Source: Rusavskia elegans | Lineage: Eukaryota; Ascomycota; Lecanoromycetes; Teloschistales; Teloschistaceae | Assembly (NCBI GenBank): GCA_011316305.1 | Contig: SAUG01000041.1 | Location: 1 to 64,000 of the forward strand | Length of the DNA: 64,000 bases | Direction: 5' to 3' | Shown here: one piece after another, positions 38,501 through 47,535 of the stretch | Position numbering within the stretch: position 1 is the stretch's first letter | How the letters are laid out: each line of letters opens with the position of its first letter | Notes under the pieces: model-generated | What the model was told of the DNA's origin: nothing | The model's input: the letters and a program-made list of their open reading frames with translations, nothing else | Databases searched by the model: none | Translations under genes and position numbers: made by a program

Positions 38501-40660
38501 CGACACTTTAAAGTCTTCCTTCAGATCCTGGAGTTCCTTGCGGCAATCACGTGTGTTGCCACGAAGCACCCAGCATTGATGGCCTGGCAAGTCCTCGTCT
38601 GAAATGATCTCTTGGCCAGCTCTGGCTGCTTCTTGAACTACCGTGTTGGGGTTTTGCGGAGCATAGGCTGGAAAGCTTATTTGACGTGGTCGAAGTTCAG
38701 ACGTGCCGGGTACAGGGTCTGGGATGAGCTCTGCAACACCGTCAGCTCCCGTCGAAGCTTCGAGCTCAGAAGTGAAAAGAGGATGGTCGGTCTCTGCAAT
38801 CCTCTCTGTAGTAGAGTCAGTTTCCACTACGACAGTAAAGCCAATGCAAATGCAGAAAAGAACAAGGAAAGAAGACATGTCTAACCAAGTAAAGCTCCCC
38901 GCTTGCGACTGCTTTTCGGCGGGCAGTCGCCCTCGGAATAGCAATAAAAGAAGACGTCCCAATCGAAACCAGCTTTGCTTCTCAACGGCACGCAAATATC
39001 CAGGGAATCCTTTCGAACGAGCCAGCATCGTCCGCGTACACTGTGGACAACCGGTTTTCCTGACATGGCTTCATCTTTTTCGATTGCATCATCCCCCACA
39101 AATATGCTGTCGGGTGGTTCTAAAGAACAGTTGGGAAATTTTCTTGTTGGGGTAGAAGGAAAATACTGTACTTACGATGCTTCTTTTTCGGATCTGCCTT
39201 GGGGAATGGTTCTGCAATGATAGGTCAGCTGCCAAACGACTCCTAGTCTCGTCCCGAACCTCGGGAGGGTCCAGTGAAGGCTGGGGTAGGGAAAAAGAAG
39301 AAAGCCAAGGGAATGCGGTTGCTCACCAGGGTTCGCTTTACGTTTCTCCAGGCCCTTGATGTGGTTACCGGCATTGGACCCTATTCTCCATCAGCATTTC
39401 CTCGAAGCTCCTCGGAAGAAGACAGTTAAGCAAACATAGAAAGCAAGTCAGGATGAAGGGTGAATATTCTGAATTTTGTCATCGTTTTTCGTCATATTCG
39501 GTAGCTGTTTGGCTCCAATTCTCTACCGATGGGATGCCTATCTCCAGTAATCCCGTGCCAGGTCAGAGACCCAAGAAAAGCGGCAGGCAATAGTCTTCGG
39601 AGCATAGTAGGTGTCATAGCAAGTAACGGAAGATATCAAGAGAGGGAAGAGGCAGAGAGAGCCTAATGAGGAGGGGATTGGGTGAACCAAGATATCAAGA
39701 AATGTCATAAAAGCGACGAAGATAATATTTAAAATGATGTTCAACGAAACAGCAACGCACGAACTTACCAGCCAAAACATTGCGTACTTCAAGGTCATCG
39801 ACATTGCCAAATCCCGTGTCTCGTCCTGGCCAAGTGGTCAGGATATGTAGGAATAAAAAAAATACATGACAATCAACAGCCGTATCTGACATGCGGCTTT
39901 GAGCCACTGGCTCCCCTAATCTTGCCGTGCAGCAAAAGATGTGCTTTACAAAGCCATCTGCAGAATACGCCAATGACGGTCGACAGGAAATACTTGTACC
40001 AATAAACGATAATGGGAAGGAATGCAAAAAGGCCAGATCATGATGGGGAAGGTCAAACAAGTGAAGAAGATAATAAAAGTCTGTTCAGACAGCAACAAAC
40101 TTACCATCGACCGCCTCTTCTTCCTCAGCGTCTTCGTCGCCGTCTGCGTTCTCATCGTCCTCGGGGGAGAAAGTGCTCTTCATATCCCCGCGTTCGACAT
40201 TGGAGGTCTTCTCGGCGCGGGTTCCAATATTGTTGCCGGGAGGGAAATCGCAACAGATCGCGCCATGATCGCCCCAGCTGCAAAGTCCCCAAGGTCCACA
40301 GTATGACTCCGAGCGTTCGAGGATTTCTTTGCCGAGCAGGGCAGGCCCATTGCGCTTGACGACGGTGGTCTCTTCGTCACGAGTTCCGATGTTGTTGCCG
40401 GGAGGAAAATCGCAACAGATCGGGCCATGGTCTCCCCAGCTGCAAAGGCCCCAGGGCCCACAGTAAGACTCGGAGCGTTCAAGGATTTCATGGTCGAGCA
40501 GAGCGGGCCCCTTGCGCTTAAGGACTAAGACAATTGATGAGCATCGACCGTATTAGAGACTGAGTAGGGAATGCTTACCGTCAACAGGGAGAGCAGCGCC
40601 GGCTATGCCATGGATGGCAAGAGCGGCAGTGCCGATGATGATGGTCAAGGACTTCATCAT
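34386..40660 (-). CDS. 27-exon secreted polyprotein of Cys-rich modules with Lys-Arg cleavage sites
   Basis: Manual splicing gives 1336 residues. Exons run 40660-40579, 40524-40105, 39825-39769, 39380-39327, 39211-39176, 39119-38886, 38805-38443, 38378-38130, 38057-37770, 37687-37634, 37572-37387, 37334-37305, 37249-37220, 37159-37049, 36990-36961, 36884-36745, 36680-36485, 36433-36410, 36360-36220, 36136-36107, 36028-35966, 35901-35575, 35515-35339, 35276-35124, 35062-34892, 34827-34627, 34549-34386. Twenty-five introns are phase 1, one phase 0; total length is a multiple of three. Residues 1-24 form a signal peptide (M-M-K-S-L-T-I-I-I-G-T-A-A-L-A). At least 15 Lys-Arg sites separate modules with 2 to 6 Cys. 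Most exons end in R-x-x-x-(P/A)-G with the Gly codon split. This suggests processing by a Kex2-type protease after secretion. Exon 3 could start at 39957 instead, the 389-nt intron before exon 4 may hide an exon, and a two-gene split at 38881 is possible. I recognise no family. Confidence 0.82.
35575..35901 (-). repeat. Polyprotein exon 22: tandem 41-residue Cys-free units
   Basis: Two consecutive units (about 35881-35759 and 35758-35636) begin E-R-T-D-P-V-P and contain L-P-G-I-K-S-E-A-I-K-K. They end in basic runs (K-Q-K-R-N-R-L-E and Q-H-G-K-R-L-E). Lys-rich and probably helical, they differ from the Cys modules and could be released as cationic peptides. Confidence 0.8.
36220..37687 (-). 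other. Polyprotein exons 10-19: mixed Cys modules and tiny linker exons
   Basis: Larger Cys exons alternate with exons of only 24-54 nt that carry a basic site: V-V-R-R-A-A-L-S-G (exon 10), D-I-E-E-R-A-F-V-P (12), H-L-I-G-R-S-A-V-A-G (13), H-M-K-E-R-A-A-L-V-G (15) and D-I-K-E-R-A-P-P-G (18). Exon 11 has six Cys plus the spliced L-K-R, exon 14 two Cys, exons 16-17 two Cys each after D-K-R-D, and exon 19 four Cys. The shared (D/H)-x-K/E-E-R-A pattern of the tiny exons suggests they descend from one linker exon. Confidence 0.7.
37770..39119 (-). other. Polyprotein exons 6-9: four related 4-Cys modules (type B)
   Basis: Exons 6, 7, 8 and 9 each carry a module of form C-W/C-F..., a second Cys, then x-C-Y-x(3-4)-C-(P/R) followed by a dibasic site: F-Y-C-Y-S-E-G-D-C-P with R-K-R; H-N-C-Y-E-V-K-N-C-P with M-K-R; L-G-C-Y-I-I-G-P-C-R with T-K-R; and W-Q-C-Y-S-L-E-Q-C-P with Q-K-R. 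The four exons are spaced as separate phase-1 units, as expected from exon duplication. Sequence outside the Cys is strongly diverged. Confidence 0.75.
40196..40519 (-). repeat. Tandem 162-nt coding duplication in exon 2 (type A modules)
   Basis: Two 54-codon units (40519-40358 and 40357-40196). Each reads K-R-x-G-P-A-L-L, then E-I-L-E-R, then a 32-residue peptide starting S-E-S-Y-C-G-P-W-G-L-C-S-W-G-D-H-G and continuing I-C-C-D-F-P-P-G-N-N to G-T-R. Cys spacing is C-x5-C-x8-C-C. Basic sites bracket the peptide (K-R, E-R, T-R). In the 32-codon core, 12 codons differ silently and one changes Pro to Ala, so the peptide is under strong constraint. An acidic spacer (E-D-D-E-N-A-D-G-D-E-D-A-E-E-E-E) follows. 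Confidence 0.92.
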
Positions 40661-41837
40661 GAGGATTGAGAGTGTTGGCCTGAGTATTGCAGCGAGTGTT
40701 AGCTCCAACACCAATGAGAATTGATTCGAGGAGTAGAAGCTTTAGCAGATAATAAGGCAGCCAAACGTACCTAGGCCGTGAACCCTCTCGACAAGGTTCT
40801 GGTCGCGATGGAAGCAAAGATGAAAGTAGTAATGTTCAGGATAGTGTGTTCGCAGTAGTAATGTTGAAAAGATGCTGGCAGAAGAAAGAAGAAGGATTGT
40901 AAGGAGATCGGAATGGCTGTAAGAAAGCAAGAGATTGTAGCGGAGGAACGTGGTTTTGTGCTGGGAGGAGAAGACCCAGAGGAAGCTAGAGTGAACGAAA
41001 TTGTAGTGAAGACCGGCTTGATTTCTCCAAAACCCCGGGTGAAGGCAGTCTTTATGTAGTAGTCCAGAGCATATACTGTAACATGAAGATGTATCCATTG
41101 GTAAGACTCCAACATGAAGCAGATCATCGAAACGTGAATTTCTCTAGGGACAGGCACAAGGGCTTAGCCATTACGAAGACCATCCGATTGGGCATGAAAA
41201 CGCAGTGAAGAGCTGGATCATTGCCTTTGGAACAGTTTTTCACTGCTGGAGAGCAGCACACGAAACAGTACCCCATTGAGAGACCCCAGTGCGGTGCTAC
41301 GTATATGGAGTATGAAGTCAGTGTAGCAAATAGTGGAGAGTTGGGATGAGCCGACAGAACGTCATGGAAGGCTGCATCATCCCATACATTAGCATGGTCT
41401 TCATTTTTAGGGGTCATCCCAGGTGATTACAATCAGGAGACCCGGCCCACTGGTGGGAACCTTCGTGGAAGATCGTGAAGAGCGGGGTTCCAAAGGTATT
41501 GTCGCATTGGAGTTTCGGATACGAGACATGTTTGGGAGTATCGAAACATCTCCTTGAAACAGGATGTAGGAAAGGTTGAAAGGAGCATCACAATCTTGGA
41601 ACGGTGATTCTTCTACTGGCCGTCAATCACTCGGTAAAGTTCGATTTGAGATCAAGGTCGTTCATGTTTTGAGTACAGAGTAGTTGGGAAGCATTGCTAG
41701 ATTTACTCCTTCTGCGTTAGGGAAGCAATCACAGGAAAGATAAGCAATCAACACACCAAAGCGTACACGTCTCCACCTCTGTCAAAAGTCAGTACTCGGT
41801 CGCCATGGTTAAGTAGGCATACTGTGTGAGTGAGTGT
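40661..41837. other. Promoter region of the polyprotein and spacer
   Basis: No recognisable gene. A pyrimidine-rich stretch precedes the minus-strand ATG at 40660. A 97-codon minus frame (41124-41417) has no identifiable motif. Confidence 0.4.
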
Positions 41838-42383
41838 TCATTCGCCGTTCTTGCGCTCAAGATACATAGCACCCTCCCCGTAATCCAGCAACTTCTTCTC
41901 CAAGCCCTCATCAACTTTCGCGGGCACGAATCCAGACAGCCCCCAGAACGGCGCCGTGTTGTAGACGGAGACGAGGCCGGTCGTTAGGTATCGCTTGGCG
42001 ACAGCGGAAAGCTTCTTAATGCACACCTGCGCAAGACCACGTCTTCGAAATTCAGGCAAAATGGCGAGATCGTGGATGTAATACTGGTCGGCGTCCAAGG
42101 CGATTTCACCGAGTAAGCTATTAAGAGCGGGGGGGTTGCGGCGGCGGATGGGATGAGAGATGGCATAGCCACAGAGTTCATCACCCACCTCTTCCACGAG
42201 AGCCAGGCAGCCTTCGGGAAAGAGCTTGAGGCGCTCAGTAAAGACTCGCTCGCATTCGGGCAGATCAGGATGAATCTTCTCGGCGACCCGAACGAGACTC
42301 CCAATGTCGTTGACGCACATTTCGCGCCAGGCTGCCTTGGTCTTGGGGGAGCTCGTTGCTTCCGCTTTTGTGGCCTCCATCAT
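41838..42383 (-). CDS. GNAT-family N-acetyltransferase
   Basis: Single-exon protein of 181 residues, probably an acetyl-CoA-dependent N-acetyltransferase of small substrates. The GNAT fold is shown by a beta-strand/turn C-L-A-L-V-E-E-V-G-D-E-L-C-G-Y-A (about 59-74). The acetyl-CoA loop L-A-I-L-P-E-F-R-R-R-G-L-A-Q (106-119) has the classic R/Q-x-x-G-x-A signature. A late aromatic segment N-T-A-P-F-W-G-L-S-G-F (about 152) is the usual C-terminal strand. Length fits stand-alone GNATs. The ATG at 42383 is doubled (M-M). No signal peptide. The gene is intact, in contrast to island I. Substrate unknown. Confidence 0.9.
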   Translation of the reverse strand: MMEATKAEATSSPKTKAAWREMCVNDIGSLVRVAEKIHPDLPECERVFTERLKLFPEGCLALVEEVGDELCGYAISHPIRRRNPPALNSLLGEIALDADQYYIHDLAILPEFRRRGLAQVCIKKLSAVAKRYLTTGLVSVYNTAPFWGLSGFVPAKVDEGLEKKLLDYGEGAMYLERKNGE

Positions 42384-42672
42384 ACCGCAACAGGTAAGGG
42401 CTGAACTGATGACAAGCGATGAGAGAGAATGAACGAAAGGAAATACAGAATTATAAAAGAATACAAGAAGATACTATACCTCAGCGACATCAGACGTACA
42501 GCATTTAAAGTCGGCTTTTCATCGGTCATGACTGACGTCATAGGCAGGCGTTTAGGCGGTTGAAAGGTTCGCACGTGACTTATGATCAGAACAGACATTT
42601 TTGATTATCCAGACTCATATGACGGTGTAATGCAACGATCGGAGGCTTGTTGGTCCCAGATGTTGATGCTCC

Positions 42673-43593
42673 TCAATATTGCTGCAAGAGATCGGCTTCG
42701 GTGGCCACCGATGAGGCAGCTGGCACCGGTGGAAGATACCACCATGAACCTTCAGCATCTGGCATGGCCTGAGGCGACGCGAAAGTCGCTGGAGCAGTAA
42801 TTGGCTGTGCAGTCCAAGGATATTGCAGCGGCGCTTGCAGCATCGCCGAATTACTATCCACAACACGCGGATTGTTGTTCTTCAATTGCCGAGATGCGGG
42901 AAGCCGTGCCAGTGCAGTACGTTGAACCCTGGGCTGGCCTGCGGAATTATAACCCGAACTTCTGCGTTCCTCGCATCCTCTGCGCCAAACGTCCGGCAGA
43001 TGTTCCCGAAGCTCTTCATCGTTGAGTTCTAAGGGCCCCAAGGCCTGCTGCCATTGAAGCTGAGTGCGCGTGATCTCCTGGTTGAAGGTCGGAGAAGCTA
43101 TAGGGGGAGCTACGATTGCCTCTCCTGCGCCGAGAGACTGATGGGGCCATTCCGACTGGGTCCGATAAGGATGAGTGAACTCCCCAATTGGTGGTGGATC
43201 GAGTGAACTACTGCTTTGTCAAATCGAGAGCATCCGAATATGGATTTGCATGTCGACCTACTCGACCAGTAGAGCACCCGGTTGGGTCGAGGATTGATGG
43301 GTACCAGTGGTAAGGTCCCGCGGTGATGAGGTCCTTGGTGCACGCTGGTGATGGTTTCTTGGCTTCCTGCGTTGCCACTTCTTCAGCTTGGTCCGATACT
43401 GGGACTCACTGAGAGCGATATGAGATTAGCTTTTGCGATACTTAATGTGAGGAAGAGTAGCCTACGAAGGATCGAAATTATGAGCCCGCATTGCTCGCAT
43501 GACTGGTTTGAGTGCCAGTCCTTCAACGATGTACAGTCTTAGGATCTCTTCCTTGCGCTCTTCCCACTGCTCGAAAGTAATTGTACGCGGCAT
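42673..43593 (-). CDS. Clr5-domain protein
   Basis: Exons 43593-43466, 43408-43262 and 43210-42673 give 270 residues. Both introns (57 and 51 nt) keep frame. Residues about 7-58 form a Clr5 domain: W-E-E-R-K-E-E-I-L-R-L-Y, then L-K-P-V-M-R-A-M, then F-D-P-S-E-S-Q-Y-R-T-K-L-K-K-W. This DNA-binding-like domain is common in filamentous ascomycetes, named after the fission yeast silencing factor Clr5. The rest is low-complexity, Pro/Gln/Ser-rich, with one conserved-looking piece E-L-N-D-E-E-L-R-E-H-L-P-D-V-W-R. Likely nuclear. Function in silencing or transcription is inferred from the domain only. Confidence 0.88.
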
Positions 43594-44258
43594 CGAGATG
43601 AGTAGTTGTCAGAACGTCAGGTCTGATGGTCGGTAGGCGCTTCTTGCTTTTAGCGAAGCAGTGTCGCATGACTGGAAGGAGTGGTGGACAGTTGAAGATA
43701 CCTCCACGAGTCTTGAATAAACATCCCATTGGAACAGACTCAGCAGAATGAACCCAGCAGGATGGAACCTTTTAGCTGTCCCGTTGCTGAACCGTCTCTT
43801 TGGATCCCCAACTTCGGGGTCTGACGACAAGCTGCATGCGGGTCGACACTTCCGTCCATGCCACTGGGTTTTGGTCCAATCATGTAGATCGCCCCCTCCC
43901 AACTTCCAACTCCAGAAGCGGGACAGGTGAAGCCTCAAAAGGAGCGATTCGCTAGCCCGCCTCAGCCATGTTGAAAGCGCACACGATCCGTGCGCTCAAA
44001 GCTGTCAGGGACATGTCAAGGTCCTCGTTCGGGCTAGGACTCGATTCGAATACGGGTTCACTGTCAGCAGTTAGTTGGCGGGCCCCAGGCTACAACCCCT
44101 GACGCTGTTCCTATTCGCGCATGTATTGGCAGCCTCGCAGCCTCCCACCGTCATCAGCCTCAGCAATTATAAGTATTGGAGCAGACAGTAGGTGGCAAGA
44201 ATGCTGAGATGGCGCTGCGACTTGCTACCCCTTACAACGTCAAGGCACAAAGGATGCT
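43594..44258. other. Spacer between Clr5 gene and TED1-like gene
   Basis: Promoter side of the Clr5-domain gene and 3' end of the phosphoesterase gene. No further gene recognised. Confidence 0.4.
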
Positions 44259-45710
44259 TCACTGGCCCAGCCTGTGGAAATTGTTGAGTGCTGCGAGAGA
44301 GGCGAGGCCAATTGTGACAAGGTCGAGGACATGAATCGCCCACCAGATATGCTGGACTCCGAGGGAGCATGTAGAATACTCGAACTGCCATTGGCGACTT
44401 TTTCCATCAAACCAAGCGCTCAAGAGGCCGGCATTCCCACCAAATTCTCCCATCATGCTACGAACCGTGATCTCGCGGATACCAGGTATCGTTGCATTGG
44501 AACGCTGTTTCGAAGATGCCCACTGCTCGGCAGCCCACCTCCGCACCTCTGGGTCAGGATCGAGGGGCAGATGGTGGTGGACATCGCAGCCTTCGTGATC
44601 GTGGCCTGTAAGGATGACTCCATGACGACCCAAACCGCCGTAAAGTGCCTCAGGATGGCCACTCATGCCGTAGATGCCTTCCAATATTCCTTTACCTGCG
44701 TTATAGCTCAGATGGTTCTGCTCTTTCAGTCCTGTACCACTGTCTTCGTCGTAAAAATCGAAGAAAGGACTGTCGACACAGACGCCGGCCTCCTTGTGAA
44801 GCGGTAGATGGGTCAGCAACACCGTGGCGACTGTCTGGTCTTCCACCGGGCGGGAGGCACCTATGACCTTATTGATGAATTGGTATGTCTGTAGCTGAAG
44901 CTCCTGGTCCGTGGCCGGCGTGTCTAGATTGAGAGAGTTCAAGACTACAATGCGTAGCTCGGGCAGGTCTTGAAAGTAGTCATCTTTCCCCTCTTGCGGG
45001 AGAGTAAATCGGATCTCCCAATTTGCTCTGCCGAAGACCCGTTCGAACCTTTGTACCCGCTCCTCGGTCATGTCCCCAGCATAGCCAACATCATGATTCC
45101 CCGCGACGTTGATGATCCTCCTATTCCAATCATTGTCTTGTCCAAGACTCCCAATGTGGATACCACCAGTGACGTGGTCTTCGACCCTCTGTCCAGATTT
45201 GAAGACACGCTGCCAATATCTCCATCCTCTGCGCTCAAACTCTTCGTCACTGAGCCATTGGCTGCCCAGCAGATCGCCCAGGACGGTGACATGAGTAGGA
45301 TCGAGATTTCGATAGAGGGTGCGATAGATGTGTGCGAGGTAGTAGTCGTTGCCCAGCAAATCCAACTGCTTTCGATAGGACCGTAATGCGCGAGGTATGT
45401 CGAAGGCGAAGAAGTTTTTCAGGGAGCGTTGCGTGACCTGGAGCCCGTCTGGTATCGAGCGGCAGGCTGAAAGCTCGTGTCGGAGTGAAGTGAGGCTTGA
45501 GAATAAAGCATGATTTCGATCCGGAAGCGAAGAGTCGCCTTCGAGTTGTGGGTCTCCAAGAGCAAGCAGGCGAAAGGGTGCTCGATTATGAGCGCGATGC
45601 GGTGATGGAAATGTGCAGCGATGGAATGTCGGATACGTGTACAGGTATAATGTCGATGACACCGACAGTATGATGAGCAACAGAAGGATGCGACGAAAGA
45701 TGGCGAGCAT
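44259..45710 (-). CDS. TED1: TED1/PGAP5-like membrane metallophosphoesterase
   Basis: Predicted protein of 483 residues from the ATG at 45710; the open frame runs upstream without another ATG. A membrane anchor covers residues about 6-25. A calcineurin-like phosphoesterase domain follows with all metal-binding motifs: G-D-P-Q (52-55), V-L-G-D-L-L-G-S-Q, V-A-G-N-H-D-V-G-Y, L-L-T-H-L-P-L-H and L-T-G-H-D-H-E-G-C-D-V-H-H. A second hydrophobic stretch (W-W-A-I-H-V-L-D-L-V-T-I-G-L-A-S-L) lies near the C-terminus. Yeast Ted1 and mammalian PGAP5 remove an ethanolamine phosphate from GPI-anchor glycans in the ER so that anchored proteins can leave. The order of motifs and the two-anchor layout match. 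No intron needed. Confidence 0.88.
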   Translation of the reverse strand: MLAIFRRILLLLIILSVSSTLYLYTYPTFHRCTFPSPHRAHNRAPFRLLALGDPQLEGDSSLPDRNHALFSSLTSLRHELSACRSIPDGLQVTQRSLKNFFAFDIPRALRSYRKQLDLLGNDYYLAHIYRTLYRNLDPTHVTVLGDLLGSQWLSDEEFERRGWRYWQRVFKSGQRVEDHVTGGIHIGSLGQDNDWNRRIINVAGNHDVGYAGDMTEERVQRFERVFGRANWEIRFTLPQEGKDDYFQDLPELRIVVLNSLNLDTPATDQELQLQTYQFINKVIGASRPVEDQTVATVLLTHLPLHKEAGVCVDSPFFDFYDEDSGTGLKEQNHLSYNAGKGILEGIYGMSGHPEALYGGLGRHGVILTGHDHEGCDVHHHLPLDPDPEVRRWAAEQWASSKQRSNATIPGIREITVRSMMGEFGGNAGLLSAWFDGKSRQWQFEYSTCSLGVQHIWWAIHVLDLVTIGLASLAALNNFHRLGQ

Positions 45711-45993
45711 GGAGATGGGCGCGTATGAGAAGACGAAGCAACTGCGACTTGGCGTCAACTGGTGAGAAAACACGTAGTTGCTGGTGCACTTTTAGAAAAC
45801 GCGTCATCGGCACCACGATTTCCATTACAATGTTGTTTCTACAAATCCCATCTAGAACCGCATCAAGTGCACATTGGGTAACTCGATTCTTGAAGACATC
45901 ATGGGTCATTCCTTGGATTTGCATACTATGTCGGACCTAGAAAGCTGCAGCCTCAACTCCGCCTATTGCTCGCATCAGACAGACTGGACCACT

Positions 45994-46822
45994 TCACATG
46001 ACGACACCCGAATTGCTTGCGATACGCTGGATGGTGTCAGTAGTAGGCCAGATACAATGGTGGCCTCTCTGCTTACCGGCCACAGTTCTGCCGCTTCCTT
46101 TCCAACTGGCCCTGTGATGGCCGAGCCTTTCATTTCCCCCTTCGGATTGACGATCTGCGCAAGAGTGCCTGTCAGCAGGATGAACAAAAGACCAGTCCCA
46201 TGCCATTTGATTCACTCCTCGAAGCTTGGAGGTGCCCGCTCTTGCACCAGTATCTCTGCCCAATCCCCATGCGTGTCTCTGATCGAGCTGCCATTACTCC
46301 ATACAGATGACCTCCCCTTCCTGTGTCCTAAAGCCTGCGGGTAACTGACTGTGTAGACTCACCACTCCAGCATTGTCCTCAAAGTATAGGTAGACTCCAT
46401 CTGCTCTCCTCCATGGCTTGCTCTGCCTCACGACGACAGCGGGCATGACCTTCTTGCGCAGCTCAGGTTTTCCTTTCTTGACTGTTGCCATGACCATATC
46501 ACCGACGCCAGCAGCAGGAAGACGGTTGAGGCGGGCACCGCAGCCTTTGACGGAGATGATGTAGAGATTGCGGGCGCCGGAGTTGTCGCAGCAGTTCATG
46601 ACCGCTCCACTAGGAGACACGGATTAGCTAGTGTACTTCCAATGATACAGATTTCCTGGATGTTGTAGCAACAGCTGCGATAGGACGTACACTGGGAGAC
46701 CGAGGGTCATCTTGAGCTTGTTGCCAGAGGCACCACCGCGTCTGCAACTTCGTGTCAGCCGCTATCGAAACGTTCCAAGTATGGAGAGTATCAGCCGCTA
46801 GTACGCACCCTCGTTTCGACAT
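45994..46822 (-). CDS. rpl23: 60S ribosomal protein L23 (uL14)
   Basis: Five exons (46822-46809, 46741-46691, 46609-46363, 46154-46077, 46026-45994) give 140 residues, the normal length. The protein starts [13 protein letters not shown] and contains [36 protein letters not shown] and [12 protein letters not shown]. It ends [10 protein letters not shown]. uL14 sits at the large-subunit interface near the sarcin-ricin loop and contacts initiation factors. All splice sites are canonical and the gene is intact, a useful internal control for sequence quality. Short first exon and several introns are typical of fungal ribosomal protein genes. Confidence 0.97.
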
Positions 46823-47535
46823 GTTGACGGATGTTGTGGTTGAAGGGTCTCGAAGAGTACGAGGTCACTGCGTGCTTGAATTTCCGAAAGTTTGTGACGA
46901 TTTGTGTGGTAGCCGGTGGTCTCTAGCATGCATCGGGTTAGACTCTCGCGATGTCTTCACCAAATCGAGCACCACAATCAACAGCCAATGACAAGAAGGC
47001 CAGAGCATGAGTAAGCAGCCCACCTCGAAAGCTGTCTTCAACGACATCTCATCAAGCTTACCTGCAACGATAGCCCGGAGAGGGCATTCCAACGTGTTCG
47101 ACCATCTTCCAACGGCTTCATTGACTTTCTTATGCAGCCTCACGGGGTCCTCAATTGGCTACGGTCGCATTCTCCTTATAGGCACTGTGTAGGTGAGGAC
47201 ACTCAGGCCACCATTTCTTCGCACGACTGGCCCATGATCTGGGTTGTGTATACATATTGGGGAACCATCAAATCCTTCTGCGTCATAGCAAGGAATACAT
47301 AGCACTCATCATTCATGTCCATCGCTGGTTGCAACCCATTCCACCGCCTTTCACACGCTCGTCACATGGCTTGCAACCCAAAACCCGTTTCAGTCCATCT
47401 AACATTCGCGACAGAATCCTCGACATGGATCAATCTGGAACAAGTCAGTACCAGGGCGCTCTTACATCCAAGGCTCGAGCGCATTCACTTGTAAGTCAAC
47501 CATCGTTCGGGAGGGCTCATTGTGCCCCAGCCAAT
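46823..47535. other. Promoter region of the uL14 gene and spacer
   Basis: Small frames only. Expected to hold the ribosomal-protein promoter. No specific site identified. Confidence 0.4.

Noticed and set aside
39538..39810. Hydrophobic 90-codon minus-strand frame
   Set aside because: Crosses exon 3 in the wrong frame and then reads a T-rich intron; the hydrophobic residues come from the pyrimidine content.
35356..40359. Many plus-strand frames of 60-150 codons
   Set aside because: Antisense shadows of the minus-strand polyprotein exons. No signal or domain.
44274..45386. Plus-strand frames of 130-180 codons
   Set aside because: Antisense of the TED1-like gene, which has all catalytic motifs on the other strand.
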